A stretch of DNA of 49,274 nucleotides from an uncultured Lentisphaeraceae bacterium (GCA_949282555.1 CASDPK010000015.1:1-49274), one strand, 5' to 3'. Shown: positions 28,638 through 37,664, counted from the first letter of the stretch. Notes: generated by a model from the letters alone, not told the origin. Numbers and translations are program-made.

Positions 28638-28656
28638 GGCCGTCACTCAAACGGCC
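28638..28656 (+). terminator. Weak hairpin after the GH2 remnant
   Basis: GGCCGT/ACGGCC with a 7-base loop lies 15 bp past the stop. The nearest T-run (CTTTT) is about 7 bases further on and belongs to the next promoter, so termination is uncertain. Confidence 0.3.
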
Positions 28657-28667
28657 ACGTCCGCTTT

Positions 28668-28676
28668 TGCTATCCT
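28668..28676 (+). promoter_or_regulatory. Extended -10 promoter of the 28684 gene, predicted leaderless
   Basis: TTGCTATCCT carries TGC before TATCCT (28671-28676). The ATG at 28684 follows after 7 bp with no Shine-Dalgarno sequence. Confidence 0.55.
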
Positions 28677-28683
28677 AAAAGAC

Positions 28684-29772
28684 ATGAAACGCTTTTTGAT
28701 GTTCTTTCTGTTGTTCGCGGCATGGCCGTTGTGCGCATTGACGCCCGAAACGCGGACACAGGCACAGGCCGCCCTCGACAAAGGGTTTGCGTGGTTGCGC
28801 TCGGCGCAATCGACCGATGGGAGCTGGTCGGACCGGCGCTTCCCCGGAATGAGTGCGTTGGCGCTATGGGCCATGGCCGAAGCCAAAAACCCGGCCAACG
28901 CGGAGGCGGCCGAACGCGCGGCAACGTTCATCGCCTCTTGCGCCCAGCCGGATGGCGGCATTTATGTGCCCATCCCGGGGCGTCGCGGTGGCGGGCTGGG
29001 AAACTACAACACCTGCCTATGCCTCACCGCTCTGCACGCATTTGGACAGCGGGAGCGTTTTCTCCCCGTTCTCTTGGGGGCACGGGCTTATGTGGCCTCC
29101 ACGCAGATTGAGGCGGAGGGTGTCCATGAGGGCGGCTTTGGCTATGACAAGAGCTCCCCAAGGGCCTATACCGACTTGAACAACACCTTTTACGCGCTCG
29201 ATGCCATGCGGCGGACGCAGGACGTGGAAGAATCGCGGCCGGCAGGGCAAAAGAAGGTGGATATCGACTGGGAGGCCGCCAAAAAGTATGTCCTCTCCAT
29301 GCAAGAGACCGAGGGGGAAGGCGCCGGCGGCTTTGTTTACAACCGCGAGGTGCCCCGTCGCCAAGCCCCCGGAACAGAGCAGAAAGAGACTCTGCGTGCC
29401 TACGGTTCGATGACCTATGCAGGGCTATTGGCCATGTTGCATTGCGAATTGAAGCGCGACGACCCTCGCGTGCGCTCAACGTATCAGTATCTTGGGAAGC
29501 ATTGGACATTGGAGGAAAACCCCGGCCAGGGAAATCAGGGGCTCTACTTTTACTATGAAGTCCTCGCCCGAGCACTTGATGCCGCCGCCGTGCAGAAGCT
29601 CCCGTTGAGTGACGGTTCCTCCGTGGACTGGCGGGAAAAGCTTGCCAAAGCCCTCATCCGCCGACAGCGGGAAAATGGCTCGTGGGTGAATGCGAGCAAC
29701 CGTTTTTGGGAGGGCGATCCCGCCCTCTCCACGAGTTATGCGCTGTTGGCGCTTACCATCGTCCTTCGTTAA
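28684..29772 (+). CDS. Secreted prenyltransferase/squalene-oxidase-repeat toroid protein
   Basis: The 362-residue protein has a signal peptide (MKRFLMFFLLFAAWPLCA). It contains repeats of the terpene-cyclase/prenyltransferase (alpha/alpha) toroid type: GFAWLRSAQSTDGSWSD, FIASCAQPDGGIY, YVLSMQETEGEGAGGFVYN and LIRRQRENGSWVNASN. Proteins of this kind are frequent in planctomycete and verrucomicrobial genomes and often lack a known reaction; the acidic cyclase motif DxDD is not seen, so a cyclase role is doubtful. The last helices TSYALLALTIV close the toroid. A kinase gene starts 8 bp after its stop, suggesting co-transcription. Confidence 0.8.
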   Translation: MKRFLMFFLLFAAWPLCALTPETRTQAQAALDKGFAWLRSAQSTDGSWSDRRFPGMSALALWAMAEAKNPANAEAAERAATFIASCAQPDGGIYVPIPGRRGGGLGNYNTCLCLTALHAFGQRERFLPVLLGARAYVASTQIEAEGVHEGGFGYDKSSPRAYTDLNNTFYALDAMRRTQDVEESRPAGQKKVDIDWEAAKKYVLSMQETEGEGAGGFVYNREVPRRQAPGTEQKETLRAYGSMTYAGLLAMLHCELKRDDPRVRSTYQYLGKHWTLEENPGQGNQGLYFYYEVLARALDAAAVQKLPLSDGSSVDWREKLAKALIRRQRENGSWVNASNRFWEGDPALSTSYALLALTIVLR

Positions 29773-29780
29773 GCCAAGCC

Positions 29781-30665
29781 GTGAATACACAGTTGCCAAA
29801 TTTGGAGCTGGAGGGTGTGCTGGGGCGTGGCGGAACGGCCATCGTCTACCGTGCGCGCCAGCTTTCCACAGGCCGTGAAGTCGCCGTAAAGGTTCTCGAC
29901 GCAGATTTCGTGCGCACGCGGGAGGATATCGACCGTTTTGTCAATGAGGCCAAGGCTTGTGGTCGCTTCCAGCACCGCAACATCGTGCGGGTTTATGATG
30001 CGGGCGTTCGCGACGGACTCTATTACTTCGTGATGGAGCTTGTCGAGGGATATACCTTTGCCGCTTATCTCCAGCGGAAAGGTGTTGTGGCCGTGGATGA
30101 TGCGCTCATCATCATGGAGGCCGTCACGGCGGCCCTGGAATATGCATGGCAAAAATTCCGTGTGGTCCATTGCGACCTGAAGCCGGACAACTTGATGGTT
30201 GATGCCGATGGGACCATCAAGCTGATGGATCTCGGGATCTCGCGCTCCCTTCTTACTGCCCGCGCCACCGCGTCCGATGAGATCATGGGCACCCCGGCCT
30301 ATATAAGCCCCGACCAGATTTACGACTTGCCGGATCTCGATTGTCGTGCGGATATTTATTCCCTCGGTGCCACGATTTATCACTTGCTCACCGGTCATGT
30401 TCTCTTCCCCGAGAAGACCGACCAGCAAGTGGTGGATGCCCACATTGGCCCGAATTTTGCGCGTGACCCCCGTATCCTCGCCCCAACGGTTCCCCGAGCC
30501 CTAGCACTAATGCTCAACCGGATGCTTGCGAAAGATCGCTCACTGCGTTATCCTAATTGGGAGACGTTGGCCGTTGACATCGCGCGCCTCTATGCGGGCG
30601 AAACGCTTTTGGCCACCCCTTTGAAACCCGGCGAAAGTTCCGTTGCTTTCACGCCGGAATGGTAA
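29781..30665 (+). CDS. Hanks-type serine/threonine protein kinase, kinase domain only
   Basis: The 294-residue protein is a bare PknB-like kinase domain with no transmembrane segment or sensor domain. The glycine loop LGRGGTAIVYRA (14-25), Lys37 in VAVKVLD, Glu56 in NEAKACG and the catalytic loop VVHCDLKPDN (Asp132, Asn137) are present. Three positions differ from the usual: HCD for HRD, DLG (150-152) for DFG, and SPD (176-178) where SPE is expected. Loss of the HRD arginine often marks kinases not needing activation-loop phosphorylation. The GTG start follows the toroid gene by 8 bp; the true start could be GTG only, as no ATG lies nearby. Confidence 0.88.
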   Translation: MNTQLPNLELEGVLGRGGTAIVYRARQLSTGREVAVKVLDADFVRTREDIDRFVNEAKACGRFQHRNIVRVYDAGVRDGLYYFVMELVEGYTFAAYLQRKGVVAVDDALIIMEAVTAALEYAWQKFRVVHCDLKPDNLMVDADGTIKLMDLGISRSLLTARATASDEIMGTPAYISPDQIYDLPDLDCRADIYSLGATIYHLLTGHVLFPEKTDQQVVDAHIGPNFARDPRILAPTVPRALALMLNRMLAKDRSLRYPNWETLAVDIARLYAGETLLATPLKPGESSVAFTPEW

Positions 30666-30681
30666 AGAAAGGATGAGTAGA

Positions 30682-31698
30682 ATGCATATCCTCGTCGCTG
30701 GCGGCGCCGGTTACATCGGCACCCACACTGTTATCGAGCTCCTCCAGGCGGGCTACGATGTCACCATCGTGGACAATCTCCTCAATTCCCAGGAGGAAGC
30801 CGTCCACCGCGGCGCAGAACTCGCCGGCCGGGCTCCCACATTCTACAAAGTGGACCTGTTGGACTATGATGCGCTTGAGGATGTCTTCAAAAAGGCGCAT
30901 TACGATGCCGTCATCCATTTCGCCGGTCTCAAGGCTGTGGGTGAATCCGTCTCCAAGCCGCTCTTCTACTACCACAACAACATGACCGGCACCTTCAACC
31001 TGCTGAAACTCATGAAGCAGTATGGATGCCGCAACATCGTCTTCTCCTCTTCTGCGACTGTCTACGGCATGCCCGAGAAGGTCCCGCTCGATGAGGGATG
31101 CGCCACTGGCGCCCTCAATCCTTACGGCGCCACCAAGCTCTTCTTGGAGCGTGTCCTTTCCGACGTTCATGTTGCCGAGCCCGATCTTGGCGTCATGCTC
31201 CTGCGTTATTTCAACCCTGTCGGCGCCCACCCCTCTGGTCGAATCGGCGAGAATCCGAACGGCATCCCCAACAATCTGATGCCCTACATCGCTCAGGTCG
31301 CCGTTGGCCGTCTGCCCAAAGTGCGTGTCTTCGGCAACGATTATCCCACGAAGGACGGTACCGGCGTGCGTGATTACATCCATGTGGTTGACCTTGCCCG
31401 CGGGCATCTCGCAGCTCTCCGCAAGCTGGAACAGACCCCCGGAAAGCTTTATACGGTCAACCTCGGCACCGGCACCGGTTATTCTGTGTTGGACATGATC
31501 CATGCGTTCTCTCGGGCTTGCGGAAAGGAGATCCCCTACGAAATCGCGCCTCGCCGGCCCGGCGATGCCCCTGAATGCTACGCGGATCCTTCCTATGCCA
31601 AGGAACTCCTCGGCTGGACGGCCACGCATACGCTCGATGATATGTGTGCCTCCTCGTGGAAGTGGCAGTCAATGAATCCCAACGGTTACGGGAACTAA
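30682..31698 (+). CDS. galE: UDP-glucose 4-epimerase
   Basis: GalE interconverts UDP-glucose and UDP-galactose, the last Leloir step. The 338-residue product is exactly the E. coli GalE length. The NAD-binding GGAGYIG starts at residue 7, the catalytic YxxxK is in NPYGATK, the Ser/Ala cluster is FSSSATVYG, and RYFNPVGAHPSGRIGE and VRDYIHVVDLA follow. AAGAAAGG lies upstream; an in-frame ATG three codons earlier is possible but sits too close to it. It begins 16 bp after the kinase stop and ends at a strong terminator. With a GH2 and a clan-D glycosidase on either side, it suits use of released galactose. Confidence 0.96.
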   Translation: MHILVAGGAGYIGTHTVIELLQAGYDVTIVDNLLNSQEEAVHRGAELAGRAPTFYKVDLLDYDALEDVFKKAHYDAVIHFAGLKAVGESVSKPLFYYHNNMTGTFNLLKLMKQYGCRNIVFSSSATVYGMPEKVPLDEGCATGALNPYGATKLFLERVLSDVHVAEPDLGVMLLRYFNPVGAHPSGRIGENPNGIPNNLMPYIAQVAVGRLPKVRVFGNDYPTKDGTGVRDYIHVVDLARGHLAALRKLEQTPGKLYTVNLGTGTGYSVLDMIHAFSRACGKEIPYEIAPRRPGDAPECYADPSYAKELLGWTATHTLDDMCASSWKWQSMNPNGYGN

Positions 31699-31719
31699 TC
31701 TCCGCCCGAGTTTCCTTCT

Positions 31720-31747
31720 AAGGCGCCCTTTGGGGGCGCCTTTTTAT
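31720..31747 (+). terminator. Rho-independent terminator after galE
   Basis: AAGGCGCC pairs with GGCGCCTT around a short loop and is followed by TTTTTAT, 21 bp past the galE stop. Confidence 0.9.
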
Positions 31748-31841
31748 ATTGGTCAACAGGAACTTTTCGAGCTCTGCCTACGGACGTATGCAGGACTGCT
31801 TGGGCATTCATCAAAACCCCAAACGCTGTAGCAGAATCGTC

Positions 31842-31847
31842 TATAAT
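31842..31847 (+). promoter_or_regulatory. -10 box of the clan-D glycosidase gene
   Basis: A consensus TATAAT lies 39 bp before the ATG at 31887. A leader of about 33 bases would carry the ribosome-binding site GAAGGA. No clear -35 box is seen. Confidence 0.5.
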
Positions 31848-31886
31848 AGAAGGCATCGACGAATCATATTGAAGGAACAATCCACC

Positions 31887-34109
31887 ATGAATGCCCTCAA
31901 TGTTCTATCGTTCGTCGGCCTCACGGCGACGATTTCTTGGGCCGCTGGGCCCGCAAACGAACCGGCAAAAATCCTCTCGGCAAAAGAACCACGTACGCTT
32001 TCGATGGTCTACGAGGGTGACAAGTTCTTCTCCGCAACGGTGGGCGTAATGCCAAACGTGACAGAACGTGTTACCAACGAAGCTATGGAAGGACGTGAGC
32101 CCGCTTGGACGCAGACCGTCACCCTTTCCTTCCCCGAAACGACCACCTTTTCCGCGACAGTGCTCGGGAGTGACCAAGCAATCGCGGCAGAAACCCGGGG
32201 TGAGGCACAAAAGCGTTTCCCTCTCATCAGAACGTCTCACGGTCCCAGCCAAAATTTGAGAAACAACGCCATCTATGACCGGCAGCAAGACTGGATGCTT
32301 GAGGTTCCCGAAGGAGCAAAGATCACGGCCGTGCGTAAGCCGGACGGAACGTTTCGTTTCAATCTCACACTCACAGGGGAAAACCTTACGCTCACGTTCC
32401 GCCCCCGCTATTACCAACGCCACAAGGGATTGGCGTATTATGAACCATGGACTTATAATGTGTATCAGGGGTCCATCACCGGATGGAGTTCATGGTGGGC
32501 TTACATGCGGAATTGCAAAGAGGCCGATGTCGATCGCCTTTTGGCCGTTTGGGAAAAGTACCATTTCGCAGACTATGGTTATAAATTCATCCAGCTGGAT
32601 GACGTTTTCCAGGGTGAACATGATCGCAATAAACAGCACAACTCGGTCTGTGCCGGATATCGAGGCGGAGATCCCTCCACTTGGCTCGACTGGAGAAAAG
32701 ATTTGTTCCCCGGCGGCTTGAACCACTTTGTCTCCTCAACGCAAAAAGCTGGATTTGAGCCTGCTCTTTGGATCAGTTGCTGCTATTCCTACGCCGATGT
32801 GGCCAAGGCGCACCCTGAATGGTTCGTGACAGACGCGAACGGGAAGCCGCATCCCACGCCGTGGGTTGGTTACATTCTCAATCCGACCGATCCCGCCATC
32901 GCCGACACCTTTATCCGGCCCATTTATCGTGGTCTCCGGCAGGCAGGCATCGACTACGTTAAAATCGACCAACTCCGCCACATGTACTATGACGGACTCA
33001 ACCACACGCCCGAATGGCTGAAGCAACATGGTCTCACGGCGGATCAAGTGCAACGCGCCTACCTTAAAATTGCCCGTGAAGAGCTTGGGAAAAATGCATT
33101 CATCCTCTCCTGCTGGGGGGTGAATCCGGCGGTCATTGGCCTCGCAGATGCCTGCCGCATCGGCGGCGACGGTTATGGCCCAGTGACATTGCAACAGTAC
33201 AACTCTTGGAACGGCCTCGTATGGCGCAATGATCCCGACCATTGCGACATCAAGCCCGACAAGCAGGCGGCCGAAGTCGGCAACGTAAAGGAGACCGTCA
33301 CGCGTACTTCCGTCAAAGCCGATACGATTGTCCGTCCCGCACTCGCCTCCATCGCAGGCGCCATGCTCCTGCTGAGTGACCGCCCCGAGATTTACGAGAA
33401 TCCGCAGAACACCTACGGCCTCAAGCGTGTCTCCCCTGTCGTCTTCACCGTTCCTGGCCAACTTTACGATTTCGACCCACGCAAGAGCGATTGGTTGAAA
33501 TCCCACACACAGGCCGATGTCAAAGGAGGCGCTTACCCAACGCCCTTCGATGGCGATCAATTCGGTGATGTCTGCCCCTATTGGCTCAATGAATTCGACA
33601 CCAATTTCGATCATTGGTCCGTTCTCCATCGCCTGAACTGGCCGCGGGAGGGCTCCCCTGCGCTCCCCGCAAAGACGGTTGCTTTCGCGGATTTGGGTCT
33701 CAAGCCCAACGCTGAATACTTGGTCTACGACTTCTGGTCCGACAAATTCCTTGGCGTATGCAAGGGGTCGTTCTCGTTGCCCGAACTTGCCAGCAACAGC
33801 ATTGAGTCTTGGGCCATCCGTGAAGTGCAAGGGCGGCCGCAGCTTCTATCCACCAACCGCCACCTCTCCCAAGGATGCGTGGACGTGGAGCAGCTTTGGT
33901 GGGAAAGCGAAAAGACGCTCTCCGGCCGCAGCCGTGCAATTCAAGGAGAGCCCTACACCCTCACCTTCTACCTTCCCAATGGCACCACACTCGCCTCGGC
34001 CACCTTCGATGGCAAGCCGGTCCAAACCACCCAAGAAGGTAACCTCCTTCGCCTGAGTGTGACTCCTGAAAAGACCGCCTCTTACGCTTGGTCCCTCACC
34101 TTCCGTTAA
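31887..34109 (+). CDS. Secreted clan GH-D glycosidase (GH27/GH36 alpha-galactosidase-like)
   Basis: The 740-residue protein has a short hydrophobic export-like start (MNALNVLSFVGLTATISWAA), an N-terminal beta-rich domain and a TIM barrel from about residue 195 (SSWWAYMRNCKEADVDRLL; YGYKFIQLDDVFQG). The expected nucleophile is D361 in YVKIDQLRH and a likely acid/base is D428 in ACRIGGDGYGP. A C-terminal beta sandwich ends at SWSLTFR. GAAGGA before the ATG sets the start. Clan-D enzymes mostly cleave alpha-galactose or related residues, which fits galE just upstream, but exact specificity is open. Single-gene unit with its own promoter and terminator. Confidence 0.85.
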   Translation: MNALNVLSFVGLTATISWAAGPANEPAKILSAKEPRTLSMVYEGDKFFSATVGVMPNVTERVTNEAMEGREPAWTQTVTLSFPETTTFSATVLGSDQAIAAETRGEAQKRFPLIRTSHGPSQNLRNNAIYDRQQDWMLEVPEGAKITAVRKPDGTFRFNLTLTGENLTLTFRPRYYQRHKGLAYYEPWTYNVYQGSITGWSSWWAYMRNCKEADVDRLLAVWEKYHFADYGYKFIQLDDVFQGEHDRNKQHNSVCAGYRGGDPSTWLDWRKDLFPGGLNHFVSSTQKAGFEPALWISCCYSYADVAKAHPEWFVTDANGKPHPTPWVGYILNPTDPAIADTFIRPIYRGLRQAGIDYVKIDQLRHMYYDGLNHTPEWLKQHGLTADQVQRAYLKIAREELGKNAFILSCWGVNPAVIGLADACRIGGDGYGPVTLQQYNSWNGLVWRNDPDHCDIKPDKQAAEVGNVKETVTRTSVKADTIVRPALASIAGAMLLLSDRPEIYENPQNTYGLKRVSPVVFTVPGQLYDFDPRKSDWLKSHTQADVKGGAYPTPFDGDQFGDVCPYWLNEFDTNFDHWSVLHRLNWPREGSPALPAKTVAFADLGLKPNAEYLVYDFWSDKFLGVCKGSFSLPELASNSIESWAIREVQGRPQLLSTNRHLSQGCVDVEQLWWESEKTLSGRSRAIQGEPYTLTFYLPNGTTLASATFDGKPVQTTQEGNLLRLSVTPEKTASYAWSLTFR

Positions 34110-34127
34110 TTCTTCCACCACAGCCCC

Positions 34128-34165
34128 AAAGAGGCGCGGCCGTAAATGACCGCGCCTCTTTTAAG
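34128..34165. terminator. Terminator between convergent genes, probably bidirectional
   Basis: A 12-bp AAAGAGGCGCGG/CCGCGCCTCTTT stem with a 10-base loop is followed by TTAAG on the plus strand; the A/T-paired base gives U-runs in both directions. It ends the glycosidase gene and faces the polyferredoxin stop. Confidence 0.8.
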
Positions 34166-34187
34166 TTTCAGCCTCGCTTGTTCACCC

Positions 34188-35654
34188 TCAAATCAGCCAC
34201 TCATCCGAAGAACCCGTGTTCTCCGGTTCCGAAGACTTGAAGATTTCCGCAGGGTCGGCCGCAAGCGTTTGAACATCCACCGGCCAAACACGCACGGCCT
34301 TGATGGGGCGCACCGGACAAGGATGCTCACAACTGCCACACCCGATGCAAAGGCGCGTGTCAAGTGTGGGAATGCGAATCCCGTCAGCATCCTCCTTCAT
34401 CCGAAGAGCCCCTGTGGGACAATGCTCCGCACAGGCTCCGCAGTCAAATCCCTCCGTCGCCGCCACGCAAATTCCCAAATCCAAAGCCGCAAGGCCAAGA
34501 CGTGTGCGTTGCTTTGTCTTGAGATCGAGAGGCAAAAGCGCACCGGTGGGACAAACCTCAATGCAGCGCTTGCAATAGAACTCGCACATCCCTTCGTCAA
34601 ACGTGAGATGAACGGCCCCAAACGTCCCCGCCGGCTGAAGCACCTTGCCCACGCAATGCTTCACGCAGAGGCCGCAATCCGTACATTTGGAAAGGAACCT
34701 TTGTCGAGAGCCTGCTCCGGGCGGATAAATGCCTTCCTTTGCGACACCCGTCCGTGGACCATAGGCAGAGTAGAGCGGAACCGCCTTACGCGCCGCCATC
34801 CCCACCGCGGCCCCTCCGGCCAACAATGCCCCGGCCCGAACGAATGCACGCCGGCCGGGCACCCGAAATCCCGGATTCCGTCCATAAGCGATCGCATCCA
34901 CCGGACAGATGGCCACACACGCAAGACAACGAATGCAACGGCCATTGTCAAACGTTGCCGTCTTTGGATCAAGGCATCCCACAGGGCAAGCGGCCACACA
35001 TTTGCCACACTTAACGCATCGATCCGTAAAGCGGAATCCCAAAGGCGCCAACGCCGTTCCACAGGCCAACAATGCGCCGACCGGGCAGAAACTGTTGCAG
35101 AAGAACCGTCTCCGCCAAAACGTCAGCAACGCCAGGACCACAAGCGGGAGCCAGAACCATGCGGCAATCCGCCCAAAGAGCGTGTAGGGGTCCAAGAAAC
35201 GCAGAGCCAGCGTCCATCCCCCCACCAGCGCCATGGCCCACACCGCCACACCAAGCCCCTTCCGCAGAAGCAACAGGCGCGGTTGCGGACGATTGCGCCG
35301 CCAGAAAAACAGCATCCCCAAGACATCCTGAAGCACGCCAAGCGGGCAAGCCACAGAACAGTAGGCTCGGCCAAGCAACGCCGTGAGCAGAAGCACCAAT
35401 GCGACCGTCACGCCGGCCCCAACGGAAAACCTCGCCCCTACGGCCATCAATGCGGGGCCAAACTGGGTTTTGGCCACCACCGCCAAACCCTCTGCCGACT
35501 CAGCAGAGAACTCCAGCGACTCCAAGCCCCAACGCGCCATCAGCGCCAAGAGATCCGCCGCCGCACCAAAGGCGAGCGTCACCGCCGCGAGCGAAAGCCC
35601 CGCGACCGCCACACGCACCCACCGAAGCGTCCGCCAAAAAGAAGAGCGTGCCAT
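34188..35654 (-). CDS. Membrane-bound polyferredoxin (NapH/NosR-like 4Fe-4S protein)
   Basis: The 488-residue protein has about five N-terminal transmembrane helices with two short cysteine motifs at the membrane face (YCSVACPLG and FCNSFCPVG), as in NapH/NosR. About six ferredoxin-type cysteine groups follow: CVKCGKCVAACPVG, CIRCLACVAICPVD, CTDCGLCVKHC, CKRCIEVCPTG, CGACAEHCPTG and CIGCGSCEHPCP. A Tat-like stretch (RRAFVRAGALLAGGAAVG) lies between the second and third groups. It should pass electrons between the quinone side and an exported partner. The DUF362 gene upstream is separated by 12 bp. The electron donor and acceptor are unknown. Confidence 0.88.
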   Translation of the reverse strand: MARSSFWRTLRWVRVAVAGLSLAAVTLAFGAAADLLALMARWGLESLEFSAESAEGLAVVAKTQFGPALMAVGARFSVGAGVTVALVLLLTALLGRAYCSVACPLGVLQDVLGMLFFWRRNRPQPRLLLLRKGLGVAVWAMALVGGWTLALRFLDPYTLFGRIAAWFWLPLVVLALLTFWRRRFFCNSFCPVGALLACGTALAPLGFRFTDRCVKCGKCVAACPVGCLDPKTATFDNGRCIRCLACVAICPVDAIAYGRNPGFRVPGRRAFVRAGALLAGGAAVGMAARKAVPLYSAYGPRTGVAKEGIYPPGAGSRQRFLSKCTDCGLCVKHCVGKVLQPAGTFGAVHLTFDEGMCEFYCKRCIEVCPTGALLPLDLKTKQRTRLGLAALDLGICVAATEGFDCGACAEHCPTGALRMKEDADGIRIPTLDTRLCIGCGSCEHPCPVRPIKAVRVWPVDVQTLAADPAEIFKSSEPENTGSSDEWLI

Positions 35655-35666
35655 GGCAAGGCCCCG

Positions 35667-36560
35667 TTATGCGTCGATACGAATCACCCCCATCCGCGCC
35701 TCATCCGTCGTCCCAAGGCCATGCTTTTCCGCCAAGGCGACATACGGCACGGAGTCCAACGAGAACCTCAACAGCTTGGTGGCCAACGCATCGGCGGCCA
35801 CAATGTCGCGCGAAAGGATCTGATACCGCGGCGTTCGCACATCCCCGAGGCCAACCCCCAGCGGCCCATTGGTCTGCATCGTGCGGTAGGCGTCAATGAC
35901 ATTCAGGTCTGGCTTGCGATAAAGCGCCGCGTCCGCGATGCACTGGGCCAAATTGTGACGGTGCATATACTGGCGGTCCCACACCAACCCCATGAAGTTC
36001 TTGAGCGCGGCCGTCATCTTCGCGCCCCCATGATTCTTGAGGATGGGCACATTGATGAACACATCCGCCTCAAGGATGGCTTCATGGATCCATGCGGTCT
36101 TCATGCTTCCCGCCTCCGGCCTCGACACCTCGCGGTACGACCCCTTCTCGTGCGCCTCCACCATCCGCCCACCGGCGGCCTCGACAGCCTCCGCGATGCC
36201 GGAATTCTTATAGCACTTGGCCCACGCATTGCAGGTGTGATCAAACACCTTCACTTGCGAAGCCCCTGCCGCAATGCACTGGCGGACAATCTCACCCACC
36301 AGCGCGGGATTCGTGTTGGCCGCGAACTCCGGCGCGCGATCCCATCCGATGTTCGGCTTCACCACCACCTTTTGCCCGGGCTTCACAAACGCCGCAATGC
36401 CCCCCAACGCCGCAATGCCCTTGCGGAACATCTCTTCCGGGCTCCCGTTGCGCACCACCGCCACCGGGCTCTTCGCCGCGGTCTCCGGCGCCGCCACGAC
36501 AGCCGCCGGCACCGACACGGCCAGCGCCGCGCCGGCCTTCAAGAATGCTCTCCGTTTCAT
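35667..36560 (-). CDS. Tat-exported DUF362 protein
   Basis: The 297-residue protein opens with a twin-arginine signal (MKRRAFLKAGAALAVSVPAA). The rest matches DUF362: KPGQKVVVKPNIGWDR, the central VFINVPILKNHGGAKMTAALKN and C-terminal ALATKLLRFS. Many DUF362 proteins carry or partner with ferredoxin domains; this one has none but is immediately followed by the polyferredoxin, so the two probably act together at the periplasmic membrane face. AAAGGAG precedes the ATG. Its biochemical role is unknown; the family name states resemblance only. Confidence 0.88.
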   Translation of the reverse strand: MKRRAFLKAGAALAVSVPAAVVAAPETAAKSPVAVVRNGSPEEMFRKGIAALGGIAAFVKPGQKVVVKPNIGWDRAPEFAANTNPALVGEIVRQCIAAGASQVKVFDHTCNAWAKCYKNSGIAEAVEAAGGRMVEAHEKGSYREVSRPEAGSMKTAWIHEAILEADVFINVPILKNHGGAKMTAALKNFMGLVWDRQYMHRHNLAQCIADAALYRKPDLNVIDAYRTMQTNGPLGVGLGDVRTPRYQILSRDIVAADALATKLLRFSLDSVPYVALAEKHGLGTTDEARMGVIRIDA

Positions 36561-36580
36561 AAGCGTAAACTCCTTTCACG

Positions 36581-36589
36581 ATTATGATA
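36581..36589 (-). promoter_or_regulatory. Promoter of DUF362-polyferredoxin
   Basis: On the minus strand TTATCATAAT offers overlapping -10 boxes (TATCAT or CATAAT) 20-28 bp before the DUF362 ATG, upstream of AAAGGAG. No -35 box is clear. Confidence 0.45.
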
Positions 36590-36707
36590 ACACAGACGGT
36601 CCCCGTTCCCGGAAAATTTCAGTCACTCCCCGGCAGATCGCACACGGACGAAAGCACCAATCCCCTGCCACACACCGCAGAAGCGCACCCAATGCCTCAA
36701 AGGGTTT

Positions 36708-36716
36708 TGCTACACT
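36708..36716 (+). promoter_or_regulatory. Extended -10 promoter of the 36723 gene, predicted leaderless
   Basis: TGCTACACT (36708-36716) ends 6 bp before the ATG at 36723. The surrounding TTTTGCTA and GGGCATG are nearly the same as at rnr. Confidence 0.6.
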
Positions 36717-36722
36717 TTGGGC

Positions 36723-37664
36723 ATGGCATTTGCACTCTCCACCTCTTATTTCGCAGGCCGTGGCATGTCTCCCGCCGCCATGGCCTCCGCCGTGCGTGCG
36801 CTTGGGTTCGAACGGGTGGAACTGGGCTACTTCACACGCGACACAGAACTGCCCGAATGGGAGCGTTCGCTCGCGGCGGAAGGGCTTTCGGCCCCCAGCC
36901 TCCATGCGTTCTGCCCCATGCCGTTGGAAATGCCCCAACTCGGGCCGGAAGTCTTCAGCCTCGCCTCCCCCGAACGGGCCGAGCGCGAGGCCGCCCTCCG
37001 CGCCATGCTCCGTTCGCTCGACTGTGCGGTGCGCTTCGGCGCCTCGGCCATTGTCTGCCATGGTGGGCGTGTGACGTTGCGCGAACCCGGGATGCTCTTT
37101 GGGAGTCGCCCCTATCGGTCGCGCCTTTCGGAGGCATTCCGTGCCCTTGGGCGGCCCGATCCTGCGTTGGTGGCCCATGAGCGCGAGCTTCGGGAATCCG
37201 CGGCCGGACGATGGATGGACGCGCTCTCCTTCTCGCTTGATGTCCTCCTGCCCCGATTTGAGGCGGTGGGCGTCACCTTGGCCTTCGAGAACCTCCCCGG
37301 CTTGGAGGCCTTCCCCGACCCCGCGGAATGCGCCTTTCTGCGGCGGCGTTTCCCTTCGCCCTCCTTGGGCGCATGGTATGACATCGGGCACGGGGAGCGC
37401 AAACGCCGCGTCGGGGATTGGCCGGTGCAAGAGACCCTCGACCTGACCCTGCCCTTCACCGTTGGGATGCACATCCACGATGTGCGAGGGGCGGAGGAGG
37501 ATCACCGCGCCCCCGGCGAAGGTTCCGTGGATTTCCAAGCCTTGGCGCCCCTCTTTTCCGTACCCGAACGCCACCGTGTGTTTGAGCCCTCACCCGCGGT
37601 TCCCACGGAAGCTTTGCGCCGAGGTCTCGCCCTCATGACGGATCTCTTCGGGAAAGGGGCGTGA
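36723..37664 (+). CDS. Sugar phosphate isomerase/epimerase-like TIM-barrel protein
   Basis: The 313-residue protein resembles the xylose isomerase-like/AP endonuclease 2 TIM barrels. Indicative segments are MAFALSTSYFAGRGMSP, GFERVELGYF on the first strands, SAIVCHGGR mid-barrel, LAFENLPGLEAFP, WYDIGHGE and VGMHIHDVRG, which hold the expected His/Glu/Asp metal ligands. The substrate is not evident. The ATG six bases after the -10 box was preferred over a TTG two codons upstream. It overlaps the NUDIX gene (GTGA), so the two are translationally coupled. Confidence 0.8.
   Translation: MAFALSTSYFAGRGMSPAAMASAVRALGFERVELGYFTRDTELPEWERSLAAEGLSAPSLHAFCPMPLEMPQLGPEVFSLASPERAEREAALRAMLRSLDCAVRFGASAIVCHGGRVTLREPGMLFGSRPYRSRLSEAFRALGRPDPALVAHERELRESAAGRWMDALSFSLDVLLPRFEAVGVTLAFENLPGLEAFPDPAECAFLRRRFPSPSLGAWYDIGHGERKRRVGDWPVQETLDLTLPFTVGMHIHDVRGAEEDHRAPGEGSVDFQALAPLFSVPERHRVFEPSPAVPTEALRRGLALMTDLFGKGA

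Noticed and set aside
36800..36820. GGGTTCGAAC stretch resembling a tRNA T-arm
   Set aside because: It lies in the coding sequence of the TIM-barrel gene and no acceptor or anticodon stem can be formed around it; no tRNA was found in the window.
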